Assembly: GCF_001645105.1 (NCBI RefSeq)
Contig: NZ_LKEG01000053.1
Coordinates: forward strand, 130,253 to 194,252
Length of the DNA: 64,000 bases
Source of the DNA: Pseudomonas marginalis
GTDB lineage: Bacteria > Pseudomonadota > Gammaproteobacteria > Pseudomonadales > Pseudomonadaceae
Direction of reading: 5' to 3'
The translations under genes were made by a program, and so were the position numbers. Below are positions 16,660-24,172 of the stretch, in pieces. Under the pieces are notes generated by a model. The model saw only the letters and a program-made list of their open reading frames with translations. It did no database searches and was not told the DNA's origin. Each line of letters opens with the position of its first letter. Positions within the stretch are counted from its first letter, which is position 1.

Positions 16660-17226
16660 ATGACACTCAACGCGACCACGTCCCATACCGTCGGGCCGTA
16701 TTACCACATCGGCCTGACTTGGCTGAACCGTGAAGACCTGACCGTCGCCGCCACCCTCGGCGAACGCGTGGCGATCAGCGGGCAAGTGGTGGATGGCAAC
16801 GGCGATGTCGTCAACGACGCCATGCTCGAAGTCTGGCAGGCCAACGCCGCCGGCAAGTACGACCATCCGGAAGACGACCAGGACAAAGCGCTGGACCCCA
16901 ATTTCGAAGGTTTCGGACGGGTGCCGGTGGACGCTGAAGGGCGGTTTCGCTTTACCACCATCAAGCCGGGTGCCGTGCCGGGCCTGAAGGGCACCACCCA
17001 GGCGCCGCACTTGGTGGTGTTGGTGTTCGCCCGTGGGTTGGTGAAGCACCTGCTGACGCGGATTTATTTCGAGGGCGAGGCCTTGAATGGCGATGACCCG
17101 TTGCTGGCGTGTGTGCCTGCAGAGCGGCGGGGTACTTTGATTGCCAAGACGGATGCGGACGGTGTGTATCAGTGGAATGTGATTTTGCAAGGGACAGACA
17201 AGGAGACGGTGTTCTTCGATTACTGA
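16660..17226 (+). CDS. pcaG: Protocatechuate 3,4-dioxygenase alpha subunit
   Basis: This is the 188-residue partner of PcaH, homologous to it but without the iron ligands (in place of RPAHIHFS it reads QAPHLVVLVFA). The family start TTSHTVGPYYHIGL and the shared DGNGDVVNDAMLEVWQANAAGKYDHPE block are clear. The ATG at 16660 begins one base after the pcaH stop. A REP pair follows. Confidence 0.96.
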   Translation: MTLNATTSHTVGPYYHIGLTWLNREDLTVAATLGERVAISGQVVDGNGDVVNDAMLEVWQANAAGKYDHPEDDQDKALDPNFEGFGRVPVDAEGRFRFTTIKPGAVPGLKGTTQAPHLVVLVFARGLVKHLLTRIYFEGEALNGDDPLLACVPAERRGTLIAKTDADGVYQWNVILQGTDKETVFFDY

Positions 17227-17239
17227 GTCGTTTGTCAGG

Positions 17240-17309
17240 GCCCCATCGGGGGCAAGCCCCCTCCCACATTTGATAGGCGGTGTGGGAGGGGCTTGCCCCC
17301 GATGGGGCC
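17240..17309. repeat. REP pair between pcaG and pcaT
   Basis: Two facing REP units (CATCGGGGGCAAGCCCCCTC and its inverse) are separated by about 12 bp. The long arm pairing extends to CCCCATCG/CGATGGGG. It separates the pcaIJFHG unit from pcaT. Confidence 0.9.
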
Positions 17310-17402
17310 GGTTCAGGCACTACCTACCCAAAAGTCTGCTTGCGGAACGAGGTTATTGCAAAGTATGTCTAGGCTATAACCGTTCCCACTGAGTGAAAAC
17401 AC

Positions 17403-18698
17403 ATGACAACAACGACCAGTCACTACACCGGAGAAGAACGCAGCAAACGGATTTTTGCGATTGTCGGGGCTTCTTCCGGCAACCTCGTCGAATGGTTCGA
17501 CTTCTACGTCTACGCCTTCTGCGCCATTTACTTTGCCCCGGCGTTCTTCCCGTCGGATGACCCTACGGTGCAACTGCTCAACACCGCCGGGGTGTTCGCC
17601 GCCGGATTCCTGATGCGCCCCATCGGCGGCTGGCTGTTTGGTCGTGTGGCCGACAAGCACGGGCGAAAGAACTCGATGATGATCTCGGTGCTGATGATGT
17701 GCGCCGGTTCCCTGGTCATCGCCTTCCTGCCCACCTACAAAGACATTGGCGCCTGGGCCCCGGCATTGCTGCTGGTGGCGCGGTTGTTCCAGGGTTTGTC
17801 GGTAGGGGGCGAATACGGCACCACCGCGACCTACATGAGCGAAGTTGCGCTCAAGGGCCAGCGTGGTTTCTTCGCGTCGTTCCAGTACGTGACGCTGATC
17901 GGCGGGCAACTGCTGGCGGTGCTGGTGGTGGTGATCCTGCAACAGATCCTCACCGAAGAAGAATTGCGCGCCTGGGGCTGGCGGATCCCGTTCGTGATCG
18001 GCGCGATTGCGGCGGTGATCTCCCTGCTGCTGCGTCGCACCTTGAAGGAAACCACCAGCAAGGAAATGCGCCAGGACAAGGATGCTGGCAGCATTGCCGC
18101 GCTGTTCCGCAACCATAAGGCCGCGTTCATCACCGTGCTCGGCTACACCGCCGGCGGCTCGCTGATTTTCTACACCTTCACCACTTACATGCAGAAGTAC
18201 CTGGTGAACACCGCCGGGATGCACGCCAAGACCGCCAGCTACATCATGACCGGCGCGCTGTTTGTGTACATGTGCATGCAGCCGTTGTTCGGCATGCTCT
18301 CGGACAAGATCGGCCGCCGTAACTCGATGCTCTGGTTCGGCGCTCTCGGCACCCTGTGCACCGTACCGATCCTGCTCACCCTGAAAACCGTGACCAGCCC
18401 GTTCCTGGCCTTTGTGTTGATCTCCCTGGCCCTGGCCATCGTGAGTTTCTACACCTCGATCAGCGGCCTGGTGAAAGCGGAAATGTTCCCGCCTCATGTA
18501 CGCGCCCTGGGCGTGGGCCTGGCGTACGCGGTGGCCAACGCGATCTTCGGCGGTTCGGCGGAATACGTGGCCTTGGGCCTCAAGTCCATGGGCATGGAAA
18601 ACACCTTTTATTGGTACGTCACCGGCATGATGGCGGTGGCCTTCCTGTTCAGCTTGCGTCTGCCGAAACAGGCGGAGTACTTGCACCACGATCTGTAA
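17403..18698 (+). CDS. pcaT: MFS transporter of the MHS family, probable beta-ketoadipate transporter PcaT
   Basis: This 431-residue, 12-helix permease is related to alpha-ketoglutarate permease KgtP. Visible features are SGNLVEWFDFYVYAF in helix 1, MRPIGGWLFGRVADKHGRK in loop 2-3, and FQGLSVGGEYGTTATYMSE in helices 4-5. In P. putida the pcaT product has this type and imports beta-ketoadipate; the position just before pcaB, pcaD and pcaC supports the name. Upstream, an imperfect dyad (AACGAGGTTAT ... ATAACCGTT, 17346-17384) lies where an operator could be. No PcaR core is seen there. Confidence 0.85.
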   Translation: MTTTTSHYTGEERSKRIFAIVGASSGNLVEWFDFYVYAFCAIYFAPAFFPSDDPTVQLLNTAGVFAAGFLMRPIGGWLFGRVADKHGRKNSMMISVLMMCAGSLVIAFLPTYKDIGAWAPALLLVARLFQGLSVGGEYGTTATYMSEVALKGQRGFFASFQYVTLIGGQLLAVLVVVILQQILTEEELRAWGWRIPFVIGAIAAVISLLLRRTLKETTSKEMRQDKDAGSIAALFRNHKAAFITVLGYTAGGSLIFYTFTTYMQKYLVNTAGMHAKTASYIMTGALFVYMCMQPLFGMLSDKIGRRNSMLWFGALGTLCTVPILLTLKTVTSPFLAFVLISLALAIVSFYTSISGLVKAEMFPPHVRALGVGLAYAVANAIFGGSAEYVALGLKSMGMENTFYWYVTGMMAVAFLFSLRLPKQAEYLHHDL

Positions 18699-18708
18699 GG
18701 GATGAGCT

Positions 18709-20073
18709 ATGACACTGCGCACGAGCAATCAATTGTTCGACGCTTACTTCACGGCAGGCAGCATGGCCGAGGTGTTCTGCGACCAGGGCCGCTTGCAGGG
18801 CATGCTGGATTTTGAAGCCGGGTTGGCCCGGGCCCAGGCCCAGGTCGGGTTGATTCCCCAGGCCGCCGTCGCACCGATTGCCCAGGCGTGCCTGGCCTCG
18901 TTGTATGACGTGGATGCCCTCGGCGTGGCGATTGCCACGGCGGGCAATTCGGCGATTCCACTGGTGAAGGCGCTGGGCAAGTTGATTGCCAGTGAAGATG
19001 CCGGGGCCGAACGCTATGTGCACCTGGGCGCGACCAGCCAGGATGTGATGGACACCGGCCTGGTACTGCAACTGCGGCGAGCGGTGGCGCTGATCGACGC
19101 GGACCTGGCGCAGCTGGGCGACATTCTTGCCGCCCAGGCCCAGCGTTATGCGGGTGTGCCGTTGGCTGGGCGTACCTGGCTGCAACATGCGACGCCGGTC
19201 ACCCTGGGGCTGAAAATCGCCGGGTGGCTGGGGGCGGTAACCCGCAGTCGCCAGCGTCTGGCAGAGCTGAAACCGCGCCTGCTGGTGCTGCAATTCGGCG
19301 GTGCCTCCGGCACCCTGGCAGCGCTGGGCGAGCAGGCCATGCCGGTGGCTGAGGCGCTGGCAGCGGAGTTGCAACTGAACCTGCCCGAGCAACCCTGGCA
19401 CACCCAGCGCGATCGCCTGGTGGAGTTCGCCAGCGTGCTCGGTTTGATCGCGGGCAGCCTGGGCAAGTTGGGGCGCGATATCAGCCTGTTGATGCAGACC
19501 GAAGCGGCAGAAGTCTTCGAACCTTCGGCGCCGGGCAAGGGCGGCTCGTCCACCATGCCGCACAAACGTAATCCGGTGGGCGCGGCGGTGCTGATCAGCA
19601 CCGCCACCCGTGTGCCGGGCCTGGTATCGACGATGTTCAGTGCCATGCCCCAGGAGCACGAGCGCAGCCTGGGCCTGTGGCATGCCGAATGGGAAACCCT
19701 GCCGGAGATTTGCCGCTTGGTGTCCGGTGCGTTGCAACAGGCCTTGCTGGTGAGCGAAGGCTTGGAAGTCGACCCGCAACGCATGGCGCAAAACCTCGAC
19801 CTGACCCAAGGGCTGGTGCTGGCCGAAGCCGTCAGCATCGTGCTCGCTCAACGGCTGGGGCGCGAAACGGCGCACCATCTGCTGGAGCAATGTTGCAAAC
19901 GCGCCGTCGCCGATGGGCGCCATCTGCGCGCGGTGCTGGCAGATGAACCGCAGGTCACCGCCGAGCTGTCGGCGGCCGAACTGGACCGCCTGCTCGACCC
20001 GGCCCACTACTTGGGACAGGCGCACACCTGGGTGACCCGCGCTGTGACCGAACATTTTGCATTGACCGCCTAA
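18709..20073 (+). CDS. pcaB: 3-carboxy-cis,cis-muconate cycloisomerase
   Basis: This 454-residue member of the fumarase/aspartase superfamily makes gamma-carboxymuconolactone from the ring-cleavage product. The superfamily signature GGSSTMPHKRNP is at about residues 281-292. HLGATSQDVMDTGL and TWLQHATPVTLGLK are the other two conserved regions. It lies 10 bp after pcaT. The stop TAA lies within the ribosome binding site of pcaD. Confidence 0.97.
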   Translation: MTLRTSNQLFDAYFTAGSMAEVFCDQGRLQGMLDFEAGLARAQAQVGLIPQAAVAPIAQACLASLYDVDALGVAIATAGNSAIPLVKALGKLIASEDAGAERYVHLGATSQDVMDTGLVLQLRRAVALIDADLAQLGDILAAQAQRYAGVPLAGRTWLQHATPVTLGLKIAGWLGAVTRSRQRLAELKPRLLVLQFGGASGTLAALGEQAMPVAEALAAELQLNLPEQPWHTQRDRLVEFASVLGLIAGSLGKLGRDISLLMQTEAAEVFEPSAPGKGGSSTMPHKRNPVGAAVLISTATRVPGLVSTMFSAMPQEHERSLGLWHAEWETLPEICRLVSGALQQALLVSEGLEVDPQRMAQNLDLTQGLVLAEAVSIVLAQRLGRETAHHLLEQCCKRAVADGRHLRAVLADEPQVTAELSAAELDRLLDPAHYLGQAHTWVTRAVTEHFALTA

Positions 20074-20083
20074 GGAGGCCGCT

Positions 20084-20875
20084 GTGGCATTTGTACAACT
20101 CGCCGAGGGCGAACTGCATTACCAATTGGATGGGCCCGTGGATGCGCCAGTGCTGGTGCTGTCCAACTCGTTGGGCACCGACCTGCATATGTGGGACATC
20201 CAGATCCCGGCCTTCATCAAGCATTTTCGTGTGTTGCGTTTTGACACCCGTGGCCATGGCAAATCCCTGGTCACGGCGGGGCCCTACAGCATCGAGCAAC
20301 TGGGGCACGATGTGCTCGCGCTGCTGGATGCGCTGGCTATTCAGCGCGCGCATTTCTGCGGCCTTTCCATGGGCGGCCTGATCGGCCAATGGCTGGGCAT
20401 CAACGCCGGCGAGCGTCTGCAGCGCCTGGTGGTGTGCAACACCGCCGCCAAGATTGGTACGCCGGAGGTGTGGAACCCGCGCATCGAAACGGTGTTGCGT
20501 GATGGCGCGGCGGCGATGGTCGCGCTGCGCGATGCATCGATTGCGCGCTGGTTCACCGCCGATTTCGCGGCGGCCAACCCGCACCAGGCCAAGCAGATTA
20601 CCGACATGCTCGCGGCGACGTCGCCCGAAGGTTATGCCGCCAATTGCGCAGCGGTGCGCGATGCGGATTACCGTGAGCAATTGGCCCGGATCAAAGTACC
20701 GACCCTGGTGGTCGCCGGCACCGAAGATGCGGTCACCCCGCCCGCTGGCAGCCACTTTATCCAGAACCATGTGCAGGGCGCCGAATACGCCGAGTTTTAT
20801 GCGGCACACCTGTCGAATGTGCAGGTCGGCGCGGCGTTCAGTGACCGTGTGCTGGCATTTTTGCTGGCGAACTAA
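20084..20875 (+). CDS. pcaD: 3-oxoadipate enol-lactonase
   Basis: This 263-residue alpha/beta hydrolase hydrolyses beta-ketoadipate enol-lactone to beta-ketoadipate. The nucleophile elbow is GLSMGG (S95). The catalytic Asp lies in GTEDAVTPP and the His in AAHLSNVQ. The start is a GTG at 20084 with a strong AAGGAGG just before it. Confidence 0.96.
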   Translation: MAFVQLAEGELHYQLDGPVDAPVLVLSNSLGTDLHMWDIQIPAFIKHFRVLRFDTRGHGKSLVTAGPYSIEQLGHDVLALLDALAIQRAHFCGLSMGGLIGQWLGINAGERLQRLVVCNTAAKIGTPEVWNPRIETVLRDGAAAMVALRDASIARWFTADFAAANPHQAKQITDMLAATSPEGYAANCAAVRDADYREQLARIKVPTLVVAGTEDAVTPPAGSHFIQNHVQGAEYAEFYAAHLSNVQVGAAFSDRVLAFLLAN

Positions 20876-20880
20876 ACCTG

Positions 20881-20898
20881 TGGCGAGGGCGCTCGCCA
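20881..20898 (+). repeat. Short palindrome between pcaD and pcaC
   Basis: TGGCGAG/CTCGCCA is a 7-bp stem with a 4-base loop. It resembles the GGCGAGGG-type REP family of pseudomonads and could stabilise or attenuate the intercistronic transcript. Confidence 0.55.
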
Positions 20899-20929
20899 CC
20901 AGTAATCGATTTGAATACGGAGAGTTTTT

Positions 20930-21328
20930 TTGGACGAAAAACAACGTTATGCCGAAGGCCTGCAGGTGCGCCGCGAAGTGCTGGGCGACGCCCATGTCGA
21001 CCGCAGCCTCAACGCCCTGACCGAGTTCAACAGCGAGTTCCAGGAAATGATCACCCGCCACGCCTGGGGTGATATCTGGACCCGCCCCGGCCTGCCGCGG
21101 CACACCCGCAGCCTGATCACCATCGCCATGCTGATCGGCATGAACCGCAGCGAAGAACTCAAGCTGCACCTGCGCGCCGCCGCGAGCAACGGTGTGACCC
21201 GCGCCGAGATCAAGGAAGTGTTGATGCAAAGCGCGATCTACTGCGGGATTCCGGCGGCGAATGCGACGTTCCACCTGGCGGAGTCGGTGTGGGATGAGCT
21301 GGGCGTCGAGTCGCGCCAACCAGACTGA
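20930..21328 (+). CDS. pcaC: 4-carboxymuconolactone decarboxylase
   Basis: This is a 132-residue member of the AhpD-like CMD family and has the usual PcaC length. It converts gamma-carboxymuconolactone to the enol-lactone used by PcaD. The family core TRPGLPRHTRSLITIAMLIG and LMQSAIYCGIPAANATFHLA are visible. The start appears to be TTG at 20930 (LDEKQRYAEGL), supported by GGAGAG 8 bases upstream. There is no in-frame ATG before the conserved region. Confidence 0.95.
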   Translation: MDEKQRYAEGLQVRREVLGDAHVDRSLNALTEFNSEFQEMITRHAWGDIWTRPGLPRHTRSLITIAMLIGMNRSEELKLHLRAAASNGVTRAEIKEVLMQSAIYCGIPAANATFHLAESVWDELGVESRQPD

Positions 21329-21368
21329 ATTGAAGTGCAGTCAAAAATGTGGGAGCGGGCTCCAGACG

Positions 21369-22253
21369 TCAGTGAGAATCGGCGTCCCACACCCAATTCC
21401 ACACACCCGGCAGATGCACTGGCTCGCTGACATCCTTTACCGTCCTCGCCAGCGCCGCGCGCTGAAGCTGGGCAGTGTGGGTATAGAACGGTTCAATGGC
21501 GGTCTTCATGCCGTTGATCCGCGCGCTGTCCAGCAGGATCTGCAAATATTCCTGCATATGCCTGGCGGTGTAGCGGTTGATGTCGTGGAAGGTCACCACC
21601 ACAGGTATCACCCCGTCCACCGTGGGCAACTCCCCCAGGGCGATGCGCTCGCGCACCACCGAGAGTTGCCGGTACAAGTTGGCCCGGCGGCGGGGGCTGC
21701 CGTTGAAGCCCCAGATCTTGCCGTCATTGGCGCTCAAGTCCGTCAGCAACACCTGCATGCCATGACGCTGGTAAGCGGCGAAGGTACGGCGGTCGTAATT
21801 CCAGAACGGCGGTCGGACCAGTACGGGCGGTGAGCCCGTGATCGCGGCAATGTCGGCGGCGCCCTGGGTGAGGGTGCGTTCCAGCTCGGCGTTGCTCAGC
21901 CAGCGGTGGTTGGTATGAAACGCGGTGGCGGTGTGGAAAGCCAGGATGTGGCCGGCCGCATACTCGCGCTGCATGGTCTTGTGGCCCCGTGAACTGCCGC
22001 CGGAGCGTGAGGCTTCGGTCTGCAAAAAGAACACCGCCTTGATCCCCGGCAGCACGGGGTTTTGCGCCAGGTCAGCCACTACTGAGCGGCTCGGGTTGTT
22101 ATAGCCCGATGCACTGGGGCCGTCGTCGAAGGTCAGCAGGAAACGGATCGGCGCCTGGTTTTGCAGGCGTTGTGCGGTCTGCGGGGTAAGGGCGATGGGC
22201 GCGCTTATGCAACCGCTGAGCAGAATCGACAGAATGACAATCAGGTATTTCAT
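21369..22253 (-). CDS. Polysaccharide deacetylase family lipoprotein
   Basis: This 294-residue protein has a lipoprotein signal (MKYLIVILSILLSGC, Cys15) and a NodB/CE4 domain. Motif 1 is TFDDGPS (D43, D44), motif 3 is RPPFWNYD, and the C-terminal VVTFHDIN supplies the late His. Motif 2 (normally HSxxH) is unusual: it reads HTATAFHTNH, so the second metal His is displaced to H113 or H116. The domain would remove N- or O-acetyl groups from a glycan at the periplasmic or outer-membrane face. The ATG at 22251-22253 is chosen for the signal; the frame extends upstream. It converges on pcaC. Confidence 0.87.
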   Translation of the reverse strand: MKYLIVILSILLSGCISAPIALTPQTAQRLQNQAPIRFLLTFDDGPSASGYNNPSRSVVADLAQNPVLPGIKAVFFLQTEASRSGGSSRGHKTMQREYAAGHILAFHTATAFHTNHRWLSNAELERTLTQGAADIAAITGSPPVLVRPPFWNYDRRTFAAYQRHGMQVLLTDLSANDGKIWGFNGSPRRRANLYRQLSVVRERIALGELPTVDGVIPVVVTFHDINRYTARHMQEYLQILLDSARINGMKTAIEPFYTHTAQLQRAALARTVKDVSEPVHLPGVWNWVWDADSH

Positions 22254-22412
22254 GGCGGCCTGGGTAAAAAGGTGGTCATCCGTGTCGCTAAGTTCCCTGT
22301 GCCGGGTAAAGGGCGCGTGCACGATACAGCATGATTGCGCCTGTCATCATCGGTAAATCCCGCCGTTGGTCTTAAGGCGGGGCGGGCCGCTGCGTGAGCC
22401 CGCTTTCAGGTG

Positions 22413-23903
22413 TCAGTAGCGTTGTCGCAATGGCGTGCCCATTTCGTGGTTAAGCGAGTTCTCAGTAAACGGCGCGGGGTTGGTCGAGGTGGGGGGCGTG
22501 GAGGGGTCGTTATCGAAGTCGAACGGCGGCGCATTGGTTGCCAGGCCCACGGCTTGCTGTTCCGAGTTGGGTGGGCCGGGAAGCTCAGGATACGCTGCGG
22601 TCGGATCGCTCAGGCCTGGCAGGAATGTGCCATTGGCGCCGTTCCAGGCGTGCGCCATCTCATGGTAAAGGAGCAACAGTGGCAAGAGCAGGTCGCCGCC
22701 CTCGTAGATATGAGCTGGGTTGTAGGAAATCGTGGCTCTATTCGCGCGCGCCCCGGCTACCCCGTCCTTGATGAAACCGTACATTGGGGCATTTGGCTCA
22801 TAGGTAAGCTGATGAGCGTCTTTCAATGTTTGCAGATCAGTGTTCCAGTAATCGTAATAATCGTTGCTCTCTGCGAATGGCACAATGTATACGGGGGCAC
22901 CATTTTGCACCGCGGCCTTGTCCAAAGCCTCGAGCATTTTTTGCCCTTGGGGCGATGCGCGAAGCAGCGCCAGGTCGTCTTCGACTCGCTGAATGAAATC
23001 GGGTGCCCCGTCGATAACGAAGGCGAGTCGTCCCGCGTCGGAAGGCTTCACGTAGGTGACAGTTGAACCTTGGGTGCCGATCAGACGATCCGTCTCTTGT
23101 GCATAGATACGTGCCTGAGTGGTGTTGGTCACGACTGTGTCGCGTCCCTCACCGGTGTAGAAGGTGGTGTGGGTGTAGCCAACCAACGTGTCGTCACCCT
23201 GGCCGCCATTGAGTACCGAATACCCATCGCCCGCGTAGAGCTTGTCGTCGCCCGTACCGCCATCGAGGTGGCTGTGTTTACTGTTCGGTCCGTGGCTTGC
23301 GTACAGGCGATCGTTGCCATTGTTGCCGTACATGACCGCGTGGCCAGGGCCTCCAATTATCGTGTCGTCGCCCTCATTGCCTTCTGCATAGCCTATGCCG
23401 CTGCCAAGGCGGATATGGTCATTGCCGCGCCCGCCATAGATGCTGGTGTTGCCGCCACCTGCCTGGATAACGTCATCGCCGTCTTCGGCTTCGATCTCCA
23501 CGGGCACGGTGACAGTGGGGTCGATGGTAATACGGTCGTCACCCGCCCCGGTTTTGATGTGGAGAAAGGTCGGAGCGTTTGAATGGCCGTCACCGGTATT
23601 GAAGGTGTAGTCGCGCCCGTTCACTTGCGCGTACAGCTGGCCGTCAGGGCGTTGGCTGATATGGATCTGGTCGGATTTTTCGCCGGTTTCGAGGTACAAA
23701 ATGTTAGCCAGCGTTTCTGGCCGTTCAGGGTTCTTGAGACCCTGGGTCAACAGCTGGCCGGCACGTAGGTTGCCGTCATCCACCAGCATTTTTCTTTGGG
23801 TTTGAGTACGGGGCGCGTCGGGGGGGTCAGAGGGGTGATTGCTGGCAGAAGGGTGGGGGGATGGTGGCATAGAGTGGTTTTGAGGTGGGTTTATTGCGCT
23901 CAC
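22413..23903 (-). CDS. RTX-like repeat protein with M91-type zinc metallopeptidase domain (copy 1)
   Basis: This is a 496-residue protein with no signal peptide. The N-terminus (residues 1-36) is Ser/Pro/His/Asn-rich. Residues 119-241 hold about seven calcium-binding-like motifs of the GxGDDxL type (GAGDDRITI, EDGDDVIQA, GRGNDHIRL, NNGNDRLYA, GTGDDKLYA, GQGDDTLVG), more widely spaced than classic RTX nonapeptides. The C-terminal domain carries HEMAH (residues 414-418) and a downstream NSEQQAVGL whose Glu448 could be the third zinc ligand. This pattern fits peptidase family M91, to which the type III effectors NleD and HopH1 belong. The start is GTG with AAAGGTGA upstream. It is paralogous to 24173-25711. 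No type I exporter lies in the window. Confidence 0.8.
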   Translation of the reverse strand: MSAINPPQNHSMPPSPHPSASNHPSDPPDAPRTQTQRKMLVDDGNLRAGQLLTQGLKNPERPETLANILYLETGEKSDQIHISQRPDGQLYAQVNGRDYTFNTGDGHSNAPTFLHIKTGAGDDRITIDPTVTVPVEIEAEDGDDVIQAGGGNTSIYGGRGNDHIRLGSGIGYAEGNEGDDTIIGGPGHAVMYGNNGNDRLYASHGPNSKHSHLDGGTGDDKLYAGDGYSVLNGGQGDDTLVGYTHTTFYTGEGRDTVVTNTTQARIYAQETDRLIGTQGSTVTYVKPSDAGRLAFVIDGAPDFIQRVEDDLALLRASPQGQKMLEALDKAAVQNGAPVYIVPFAESNDYYDYWNTDLQTLKDAHQLTYEPNAPMYGFIKDGVAGARANRATISYNPAHIYEGGDLLLPLLLLYHEMAHAWNGANGTFLPGLSDPTAAYPELPGPPNSEQQAVGLATNAPPFDFDNDPSTPPTSTNPAPFTENSLNHEMGTPLRQRY

Positions 23904-23973
23904 GGACGGTCACCTTTCTGTCAGATTATGTGATCTTTGTCGCCAGCATTTACCGCGCAGGCGCACCTATCCT

Positions 23974-24002
23974 TCTGTCGAGCGAGCACAGGTAAATGTT
24001 CC
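23974..24002 (-). promoter_or_regulatory. hrp-box-like sequence upstream of copy 1 (tentative)
   Basis: On the - strand it reads GGAACA, 16 bases, CGACAGA. The HrpL consensus is GGAACC-N15/16-CCACNNA. There is one mismatch in each half. It lies about 70 bases before the GTG start. A chance match cannot be excluded. Confidence 0.35.
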
Positions 24003-24071
24003 TATTCCAATTGAGGCCAGTTGCTACAAAAGCAGCCGCGATCAGTCAGGGCGTGGCTGTACGTGGGCAGC

Positions 24072-24156
24072 CCAGTTCGCCGGCGCGGGCGCTGCGGTCT
24101 TCCTTGCCGCAGAAAAAGCCGAGGTTGGCGCCCGGGGTCCAGTCGCCGATGGGCTG
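24072..24156 (-). pseudogene. 85-bp fragment of an OprD-type porin gene
   Basis: This stretch aligns without gaps to 26249-26333 inside the oprD-like gene, with 81 of 85 bases identical and sharp edges on both sides. It lies in the same orientation and would still encode QPIGDWTPGANLGFFCGKED without a stop. It begins 16 bases after the end of copy 2 and precedes copy 1. It is best read as the remnant of a second porin gene left by a duplication of the porin-metallopeptidase unit. Confidence 0.85.
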
Positions 24157-24172
24157 ACAAACGCCATCGGGT

